Assembly: GCA_903871935.1 (NCBI GenBank)
Contig: CAIQIQ010000135.1
Span: 1 to 37,506 of the forward strand
Direction of reading: 5' to 3'
Origin: an uncultured Phycisphaerales bacterium
Lineage (GTDB): Bacteria; Planctomycetota; Phycisphaerae; Tepidisphaerales; Tepidisphaeraceae
Length of the DNA: 37,506 nt
Numbering within the stretch: the stretch's first letter is position 1; every line of letters begins with the position of its first letter. The position numbers and the translations under genes were made by a program. The notes beneath the pieces were generated by a model. The model saw only the letters and a list, made by a program, of their open reading frames with translations, made no database searches and was not told the DNA's origin. Shown here piece by piece: positions 31,787-37,506 of the stretch.

Positions 31787-32359
31787 ATTCTTGCCTTCCG
31801 TTTCGATTGACCGAAATCTACGGAGGGAACCACACCGATAGAGATCTTGATTCCGCAGGGATGGGTTTGGGTCCGCGGGGCAGGGATTTCGGGCCGCGGG
31901 GGGGGATAATCGAATGCTCGACTTTGCTCGGTGGCGCGCCCGTGCACCGCACAAGGGACACCCATCTAAGCCGTTGCGCGGTTTCAATCTCGCCCGAGGA
32001 ACGTCCCCGAACGGTACAACGCAGTGTAGCACCAGTCCCGGCGCGGGCAAGCGCGGAGATAGGATGCTGTTGCGAGAACGTGGTGGCGATCTATGCCCGC
32101 CCAAGGCAGTTCAGATCGCCCGCTATGCTCCGTGGCATGACATCAGGCAGCATCAGACACCACGATCGCTCGCCTGCTCCGGCGCCTCATCCTCGCTCGT
32201 CTTCTCACGACTTCGAGTTTGCGGAGATCCGTGTGAATCTGTGGATCGTCTTGTCGTGCTTCTTGAGCCCCCTTCTGGCCGTTCTTCATTCTTGGGAAAA
32301 GAGACAGGGCAAACCGGCACTCCGCCCGAATCCTGTCCGCTTGCGACTCCTCGGCGGGG
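31787..32359. other. 573-bp intergenic region without a supported gene
   Basis: Long frames cross this region on both strands but have no ribosome site and a noise-like composition. It contains a run of eight G at 31898-31905, flanked by CCGCGG palindromes and 112 bp before the lipoprotein start, and a stretch near 32215-32245 (GATCCGTGTGAATCTGTGG) of a kind often scattered in planctomycete genomes (recall only). Confidence 0.5.
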
Positions 32360-32935
32360 ATGGATAATCGACTGGACATGGGACGTTTTTACCGCGAATT
32401 GTCGTCAGAGCATATCGAGTTCATCCGCGCACAACGGATGTTCTTCGTGGCCACAGCGCCCAGCGGCGAGGCAGGGCGAATCAATCTTTCGCCCAAAGGA
32501 TATGAGTCACTGCGCGTCATCGATCCGCGCACGGTTGCCTATGTGGACTATCCCGGCAGCGGCAACGAGACGGCCAACCATCTGCGCGAGAATGGCCGCC
32601 TCACGTTCATGTGGTGCAGCTTCGAGGCCAAGCCGCTGATCCTGCGGACCTATGGCCCCGGCAGGGCCGTCGAGAAGACATCGAGCGAGTTCGGCCAGCT
32701 CATGGCCAGGCATTTCGCCCAGATTCCGCTCCGTACCACGCGGCAGTTGATCGTCCAGAGCATAGAAGCAGTGCAGACGAGCTGCGGCGCCGGCGTGCCG
32801 ATGTATCAATACCTGGGCGAACGCGAGAACCTGCGCAAGTGGGCGGATGAACAGGCCCAAAAAGGCACGCTGGAAGAGTATATCCGCAACAACGCCTCGC
32901 GGTCGGAAGAGAAATTCCCGCTGAGCGGGACGTAG
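32360..32935 (+). CDS. Pyridoxamine 5'-phosphate oxidase-fold (split beta-barrel) flavoprotein
   Basis: 191 aa from the ATG at 32360; a second ATG at 32378 is possible. The N-terminal half has the FMN-binding split-barrel pattern of the PNPOx-like superfamily: 'FIRAQRMFFVATAPSGEAGR', 'INLSPKGYESLRVIDPRTV', 'AYVDYPGSGNETANHLRENG' and 'LTFMWCSFEAKPLILRTYGP'. The C-terminal 70 residues are helical and charged. Many relatives are annotated only as pyridoxamine 5'-phosphate oxidase family. True PNPOx activity is unlikely, and a redox or heme/flavin-handling role is open. It stands alone, with long gaps on both sides. Confidence 0.85.
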   Translation: MDNRLDMGRFYRELSSEHIEFIRAQRMFFVATAPSGEAGRINLSPKGYESLRVIDPRTVAYVDYPGSGNETANHLRENGRLTFMWCSFEAKPLILRTYGPGRAVEKTSSEFGQLMARHFAQIPLRTTRQLIVQSIEAVQTSCGAGVPMYQYLGERENLRKWADEQAQKGTLEEYIRNNASRSEEKFPLSGT

Positions 32936-33255
32936 TGTTGGGAACACAGCTGATGAATACCAATGAGGATCTGTGTTGGTGGCGATACTAACTTAGATAC
33001 GACATTGCGGCCACTAACCACGCGTCTATCGTAAACCTAGATGCTGTTTGGTGTTAGATTTGAATTGTTCTTCTGACAATATTTTCCTTGCATATCACAA
33101 TGTACCTCGCTAGATTGGTCTGTGGGTAATGGGTGCCTGATGCGATGTTGTAGGGGCACCTCGATTTGATCTCTCGGATTCCGCCCGCCACGCCCTCGGT
33201 AGCGCTTCGCGCTCGGGCTGGCGAGCCGTTAACGTTAAGGTGAAGGAGAACAATC
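32936..33255. other. AT-richer intergenic region before the surface protein operon
   Basis: 320 bp, visibly richer in A/T than the flanking genes. It holds the presumed promoter of the operon at 33256, a GCGC hairpin near 33200, the palindrome TTAACGTTAA at 33229-33238, and GGAG 8 bp before the ATG. No gene is seen. Confidence 0.5.
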
Positions 33256-36129
33256 ATGGATTTGCGCTTTGGTAAAATGGGGGGGGGCGGTAAGACAGGT
33301 AAGAAGATTCGCCTTGCGGCGGCGGCCGTGTGCGAGATGCTGGAACAACGTCAACTGCTTGATGCTGATTCCCATACGTTCCTTACCCAGATCGCCTATT
33401 CGGCGTCGGAGGGCAGCGTACAGGAGATATGGGTGGACATAACGGTGCGATGCTCCTATCTCACCTACCAGCAGAGCCTTACCGCCTACTACAGCCTCAC
33501 TGACGGTACGGCCGAGGAGGGTGATGACTACCTCCCGACTGGCTACTCGGTGACCTTGACCGGCAATATGAGCTACACCGCCACCCAGACCTTCAGCATC
33601 CGCATCCTCAAAGACAATCTCGTGGAAGGCGACGAGCTGTTCTACGTCTCATTGACCTCCGTCAGCGAGGGATACCTGGGCCGTGCCCAACCGGGCAACC
33701 CGTATACGGAGGCCACCGTCACCATCACGGACAATCCCCCATGCGTAGGCGTGACCCTCATCAGCGACGGCTCGGAGGCAACAAACCCGGCCACCGGGGA
33801 CCCTTACCCAATCGTGGTGGGCGTCTCCTGCATCGGCGGCAACAGGTCTGTGCCCCTGACAGCTTCGCTGCACCTGCTGCCAGTGCTAGAAAACATCGCC
33901 AAAGCCGATGACGAGGATCTGACGTTCTCCCAAGTCACCTTCGAGGTGCTGGAGCAAGACCACCTCAGGGAAACCTACAAGGTCATCGAGATCCCAGTGG
34001 TGGATGACAACCAGCCTGAGTGGCTGGAAACAGCGCTGATCGGAGCAGTGCCGGCCGATGATTGCCTGCCCGGCGCATGTGCCTACGTCACGATCACCGA
34101 TAATGATGCGGGCCTGGTGTATCAGGACTTGCCCGAAGAGATTGAGCCCACACCCAATGAGATTGATCCCGGTGGCCTCTTGTCCCTGAACTGGGATGAT
34201 GACAATGCCAACGGGATAGCCGACTACCTGGACGGACAGCAAAGCAGTGGAGCCGGCTCTGATGACGACCTGCAGCCTGTGACCGTGGATCTGCCGGAAA
34301 CTTATGCAGGAGATGCCGCCCACGTGACCTTCACGGCTGGCCAGAATAATAAGCTGCGGCTGTGGCTGGACCAGGCCAAGACCCAGCCGGTGAGCACCAG
34401 CCCCTATGCCTGGGCCAGCAAGCCCTCGACCATCTATGTTGAAGGGATCGGCCCTGGAGACAGCGGCATCACCATGACCGCCCAGTACGGCTCCGAGGAC
34501 TGGCCGGGGCATATCCTCTGGGAATACCCGCCAATTGGCGATGCGGTGAGCATTGCGGTTCTGACCGCTCCCACAGGCTTTTATTCGACGCTGGGAGATG
34601 ACAAGAACAAGGTGAAACTGAACTGGACCGACCCGCACATGGGAGAAACCGGCCTCAAATTGCAGTGGCGAGAGTCCGGTACGACGCCATGGACGGATCT
34701 AGGCACCGTGGGCGAGGTTGAGACGACGAATCACACGCTCCCGGCCGACTATCCCGGCAAGACCTATGACTATCGTATCTTCTCCATCGCCACAATCGGC
34801 GGGATTACCTTCACCAGCGGACCGACGACGACGACTGGGTCGGGGATTGCGCTGCGCGAGGTCTCGTTCAGCGGCGTCGGATCTCAGGAGGTGCTCAGGG
34901 ACGACAACACCGGCGCTTACATCGGGTCGCAGTGGAGCGACTACAACATGAACGGCGAGATCGACGCCGAGACTGGGATCAGCACGTATTCCAACGGCAC
35001 CTTTGATGGCGGTGTGGAACATCGGTATCCGGCCAGCTATGTTCGCAGTTCCAGCACGCAGAATACATACCTGAGTGCAAGCCCTTATATGTGGTTCGTT
35101 GGCCAAAAGCCCGAGGGAGCCTCTTGGAAGATCAAAGGTGAGGCATCGGGATATGCCTTCCCGGCACAGGATGCAACCGCATACGGCGGTGCAGTTACAG
35201 CGTCCGTGACTGCGGATGAGGCATTGCCGCAGGCGATACGCGATACCGAAGTAGAGATCACCTGGAAACTTTCGACCGATGATGGCGTCAATTACATTAC
35301 CATCGGAGACAGCATCACCCGTGTGTATGTCACCGGTGGTGCGGCACCCGTGGCCTACGAGACCGTTCTGGACCTGGGCTGCAGTGCTGCCGACGGCGTG
35401 AACATGCGCGACGGTGAGCACAACCAGTCCGACCAGAATACCGCACTCGACCACATCTGGAGCAAGTTCTCCGGCCGAAGTGTATACCGTGTAGACCACA
35501 CGCTACCTCGACTCACGTACTATGGCAGCTACACTACTCAATACATCACCACCGCAAACCTTCTGAAGTACGGGGATGGCCAGTGCGGCGCATGGGCCTC
35601 CCTCCTCTGGGATACCTTGTACGCTCAAGGTGTAAGAGGGGATCTGACGAATCCGGATCCACAGAACCGGCATCCGAATCAAATCGTTGAACTGAAGCCC
35701 AACGCTCAGTCAACCCACAGTGCCGGCGGCTTCATCATCGCAAACTGGAATTTCAACGGTAACGGAACCAGTCGTATTCAGTACTTCCCGTACGTAGACA
35801 CCTACACCGGCGCCCTCTGGTATAACTCGACCGGCTATACATGGGACTCCGCGGAGGTTACGGACAATGGAGGCGTTCCAGGACAAGGCACCGCTAATCC
35901 CAAATCAGATTTTGCTGTTCACCTTGTGCTCAAGATCTGGGACGGCTCCAACTATACGTACTACGATCCAAGTTACGGGGAAATATATAATAATCTTGCT
36001 GAGTTCGATGCAACGGTTTCCGGATATTACTGCACGGGAACGTACCAGGGCAAGTCTGCCTTCTTCTTCTGGGAGAATACCTCACCAACAGGTGATCACT
36101 GGGTCGAGAGGAAGGTCTGGTCAGCATGA
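33256..36129 (+). CDS. LEPR-XLL surface protein: Calx-beta plus C-terminal transglutaminase-like domain
   Basis: 957 aa; the ATG at 33256 has AAGGAG 7 bp before it. Codons 8-11 contain a run of nine G (33279-33287). Residues 29-35 read LEQRQLL, the LEPR-XLL signal. Residues about 45-160 form a Calx-beta domain ('DGTAEEGDDYLPTGYSVTL', 'ILKDNLVEGDELFYVSL'), and a second related segment ends near residue 290 ('DDNQPEWLE ... VTITDND'). Fibronectin-like parts follow. Near the C-terminus Cys777 (DGQCGAWASL), His889 (FAVHLVLKIW) and Asp904 (YYDPSYG) form a transglutaminase-like triad. It is an extracellular papain-fold enzyme or crosslinker with unknown substrate. The lipoprotein gene at 36144 follows after 14 bp, so the two form one operon. 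Confidence 0.87.
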   Translation: MDLRFGKMGGGGKTGKKIRLAAAAVCEMLEQRQLLDADSHTFLTQIAYSASEGSVQEIWVDITVRCSYLTYQQSLTAYYSLTDGTAEEGDDYLPTGYSVTLTGNMSYTATQTFSIRILKDNLVEGDELFYVSLTSVSEGYLGRAQPGNPYTEATVTITDNPPCVGVTLISDGSEATNPATGDPYPIVVGVSCIGGNRSVPLTASLHLLPVLENIAKADDEDLTFSQVTFEVLEQDHLRETYKVIEIPVVDDNQPEWLETALIGAVPADDCLPGACAYVTITDNDAGLVYQDLPEEIEPTPNEIDPGGLLSLNWDDDNANGIADYLDGQQSSGAGSDDDLQPVTVDLPETYAGDAAHVTFTAGQNNKLRLWLDQAKTQPVSTSPYAWASKPSTIYVEGIGPGDSGITMTAQYGSEDWPGHILWEYPPIGDAVSIAVLTAPTGFYSTLGDDKNKVKLNWTDPHMGETGLKLQWRESGTTPWTDLGTVGEVETTNHTLPADYPGKTYDYRIFSIATIGGITFTSGPTTTTGSGIALREVSFSGVGSQEVLRDDNTGAYIGSQWSDYNMNGEIDAETGISTYSNGTFDGGVEHRYPASYVRSSSTQNTYLSASPYMWFVGQKPEGASWKIKGEASGYAFPAQDATAYGGAVTASVTADEALPQAIRDTEVEITWKLSTDDGVNYITIGDSITRVYVTGGAAPVAYETVLDLGCSAADGVNMRDGEHNQSDQNTALDHIWSKFSGRSVYRVDHTLPRLTYYGSYTTQYITTANLLKYGDGQCGAWASLLWDTLYAQGVRGDLTNPDPQNRHPNQIVELKPNAQSTHSAGGFIIANWNFNGNGTSRIQYFPYVDTYTGALWYNSTGYTWDSAEVTDNGGVPGQGTANPKSDFAVHLVLKIWDGSNYTYYDPSYGEIYNNLAEFDATVSGYYCTGTYQGKSAFFFWENTSPTGDHWVERKVWSA
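33279..33287 (+). repeat. Poly-G tract (G9) inside codons 8-11
   Basis: Nine consecutive G directly follow the second in-frame ATG of the surface protein gene. Gain or loss of one G would shift the frame and end translation early. Confidence 0.8.
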
Positions 36130-36143
36130 GCGTAGGAGGACGG

Positions 36144-36719
36144 ATGCTTCACCAAGGACACATGTATGCCAGAGCGAAAGCATTATTTGGCTTACTGGCC
36201 GTATTCGGGTGCCTCGGGCTGTCGTCCTGCACGGGGCCGCACCCCAAATCTGCGCCAGTACAAGCACCCTTGTCGGACGTGCCAGACGGCGACTATGGGG
36301 AGATCGATATCGCGGCGCAGAACGGCTGGACCATGCGGATTCGACCCAATGGGTGGGTTGACTACTTCTACGGTGACGGAGGGTTTCGTTTCGCGTCCAC
36401 GGAGTCGCCGCCTGGAACTATCGATTTTGCCGCGATCCTAAAGCGGGTGCGTACCTTCACGAGCGTCTTGCCCAAGGACGTGCCGCAAACGCAGCCGTTG
36501 AACTTACCTGGCTGGTATAGCGTAGGGATCGAGCGACGCGGGAGTTCCCAAGCCGAGGTCCGTTATACGAGCGATGCGGACTTTGTGCGGGGCCTGTTCC
36601 AAAAGGCAATTGCAGCCTCGCAACCCGATCCGGAAATAACTGAGCTCCTCCGTACTCACCCACCGGTTCCTCCGCCAACCACAACCAACCCCACCACCGC
36701 ACGTAACTATTTACCGTGA
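36144..36719 (+). CDS. Lipoprotein paired with the transglutaminase-like surface protein
   Basis: 191 aa. The ATG at 36144 has AGGAGG 4 bp before it. Another in-frame ATG at 36126 overlaps the stop of the previous gene (ATGA) and is less likely, though translational coupling is possible. The lipobox LGLSSC puts the lipid-bearing Cys at residue 29. The body has beta-rich segments ('WTMRIRPNGWVDYFYGDGGF') and a helical part around 'DADFVRGLFQKAIAAS', and ends in a Pro/Thr-rich tail. No family is recognised. Its tight coupling to the surface protein suggests it anchors, inhibits or assists that enzyme (inference). Confidence 0.82.
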   Translation: MLHQGHMYARAKALFGLLAVFGCLGLSSCTGPHPKSAPVQAPLSDVPDGDYGEIDIAAQNGWTMRIRPNGWVDYFYGDGGFRFASTESPPGTIDFAAILKRVRTFTSVLPKDVPQTQPLNLPGWYSVGIERRGSSQAEVRYTSDADFVRGLFQKAIAASQPDPEITELLRTHPPVPPPTTTNPTTARNYLP

Positions 36720-36760
36720 AGTCTGGCACCTCAGGGTGCCGGGCCGGGGTCGGAGCTCAG

Positions 36761-36838
36761 GATGAAGATAAGGGGCCTGGATTCGTAAACCCAGGGCAGG
36801 ACGAAGATAAGGGGCCTGGATTCCTAAACCCAGGGCAG
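36761..36838 (+). repeat. Tandem duplication of a 39-bp unit
   Basis: Units 36761-36799 and 36800-36838 differ at two positions by hand comparison. Each carries AAGGGGCCTGG and AACCCAGGGCAG, whose CCTGG/CCAGG arms could pair. Confidence 0.85.
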
Positions 36839-36916
36839 AATCATTTGGCATATCGCGTCGGGAAAACCGTCGGGAAAACAGGACGCGATTCGATGTGGCC
36901 ACACAAAGAGGGTCAA

Positions 36917-36990
36917 AGCACATTTCTCGGCATGCCATCGGAGGTGCGGATGTGGCCTTTCTCGCTGCGCGCCCGACTGCGAATCCAGAC
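36917..36990 (+). repeat. Degenerate dispersed repeat B
   Basis: Partner of 31212-31288 in the same orientation; ends match well and the middle is diverged. Confidence 0.55.
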
Positions 36991-37068
36991 ACGCAAGGGT
37001 AGGCGTATACCGCAATTGTGGTACACTGCCTGGGTCAATCGAACGCCTAGAATGAAGGAGCCGGGAAG

Positions 37069-37254
37069 ATGCTGACAATGAAGCGAAAGGCCATCAAAGT
37101 CAGGAAGGCGAAGGGTGTGGCCGCCACTGCCGCATCAGTGAAGAGGCCGCGCAGCCACCGTGAATGCGAGGCCTGGTTCGAGACGAATTGGGATAAGGTC
37201 GTTGTCGCCGCCAAAGCGAACACAAAACGGCTTACCGGGCGCGAGTGCCTATAG
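37069..37254 (+). CDS. Possible small basic protein
   Basis: 61 aa from the ATG at 37069, with AAGGAG 10 bp before it; an in-frame ATG three codons on is also possible. The first 25 residues are very rich in Lys, Arg and Ala ('MKRKAIKVRKAKGVAATAAS'). The rest ('RECEAWFETNWDKVVVAAKA') could form one helix. No family is recognised. It lies just before an insertion sequence, so it could be a leftover of a longer gene or a short antitoxin-like or nucleic-acid-binding protein. Support is the ribosome site only. Confidence 0.45.
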   Translation: MLTMKRKAIKVRKAKGVAATAASVKRPRSHRECEAWFETNWDKVVVAAKANTKRLTGRECL

Positions 37255-37369
37255 CGATTCGCTTCCACGGGAGGGGTCACATCAGTGCAGACTCCGCACA
37301 AGACCATTCGGCCAGGCGCGATTCACATCCTGCCGAACTGCCCGCCACTGCACGGCCAGACAGAGCCTA

Positions 37370-37506
37370 GAGCGTGTTATGAACTTTGGGCAATGTAGTG
37401 TAGAAGATAGGGATGGCAAGGAAGCCATACCCAAGCGACGTCACGGATGATGAGTGGGCCTTCGTGGCCCCGTATTTGACGCTGATGCGAGAGGATGCAC
37501 CCCAGC
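37370..37506 (+). mobile_element. Left end of an IS5-type insertion sequence, cut by the window edge
   Basis: The sequence GAGCGTGTTATGAACTTTG from 37370 has the look of an IS5-family terminal repeat, and a transposase start follows 43 bp later. Directly before it (37357-37369) are 13 bp, CAGACAGAGCCTA, identical to the right end of the MITE-like element at 27240-27505 plus its flanking TA. The right end is outside the window. Confidence 0.65.
37413..37506 (+). CDS. IS5-family transposase, N-terminal fragment
   Basis: From the ATG at 37413 the first 31 codons can be read before the window ends: MARKPYPSDVTDDEWAFVAP and then a YLTLMREDAPQ stretch. This 'YPSDVTDDEW' start is typical of IS5-family DDE transposases, which cut and rejoin the ends of their own element. 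The catalytic residues lie outside the window. A weak GATAGGG precedes the start. Confidence 0.85.
   Translation, partial: MARKPYPSDVTDDEWAFVAPYLTLMREDAPQ

Larger units (their letters stand above)
36720..37068. other. Repeat-rich intergenic region
   Basis: 349 bp without a convincing gene. It holds a 39-bp tandem duplication (36761-36838) and degenerate repeat B (36917-36990). An open frame crosses it but reads through both repeats and lacks a ribosome site. Confidence 0.5.

Noticed and set aside
36716..37075. 119-aa open frame on the + strand
   Set aside because: It reads through the tandem duplication and degenerate repeat, starts at the stop region of the lipoprotein gene and has no ribosome site.

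Overview
The window looks like a piece of a Planctomycetota chromosome, most likely class Phycisphaerae. The class is inference. The phylum rests on three large secreted proteins with an N-terminal LExRxLL (LEPR-XLL type) signal, one PEP-CTERM protein, a pseudopilin-like protein ending in an 'FADGHVEF' motif, GC-rich coding DNA and short gene clusters facing both ways. No tRNA, rRNA, CRISPR array or phage module was seen.

Layout. 1-465: 5' part of a secreted DUF4139-like protein. 682-13963: mostly exported or surface proteins. These are an RTX repeat plus beta-propeller protein, a Tat-exported alpha/beta hydrolase, a six-hairpin-glycosidase-like protein, a glycosidase-like protein with an inserted carbohydrate-binding module, a transglutaminase-like/discoidin protein, a membrane-anchored HEAT protein and a zinc-ribbon/DUF4190/pseudopilin protein. 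14278-17547: giant cadherin-like protein. It and the pseudopilin gene each have a copy of the same 128-bp repeat upstream, and each copy holds a perfect DnaA-box 9-mer. 17978-21783: DraG-fold protein with a C-terminal sugar-binding-like domain, a Zn/Mn-type ABC permease without partners, and an ankyrin protein.

21963-26667 is a cofactor and redox block: a radical SAM/SPASM protein related to alternative-heme enzymes, a PduO-type cobalamin adenosyltransferase, a NapH-NapG-like polyferredoxin fusion and an exported TPR/FMN-binding protein. The last two look like one operon for electron transfer across the membrane. 27238-27507 is a MITE-like element with nested hairpins, sitting directly against the start codon of a pyruvate/indolepyruvate decarboxylase-type enzyme (27513-29159). 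A TauE/SafE permease converges on that gene.

30050-37506: a PEP-CTERM protein with a CRP/FNR-like palindrome upstream, a lipoprotein, a PNPOx-fold protein, and a two-gene unit made of a LEPR-XLL/Calx-beta/transglutaminase-like surface protein plus a lipoprotein. The surface gene has a run of nine G just after its start, which suggests phase variation. The right end holds small repeats, a possible short gene and the first 94 bp of an IS5-type transposase gene cut by the window edge.

No well-characterised defence or secretion system is complete here. The most promising unexplained items are the poly-G switchable transglutaminase/lipoprotein pair, the DnaA-box repeat family, the MITE at the decarboxylase start, and the split FMN-TPR/NapHG electron-transfer pair.
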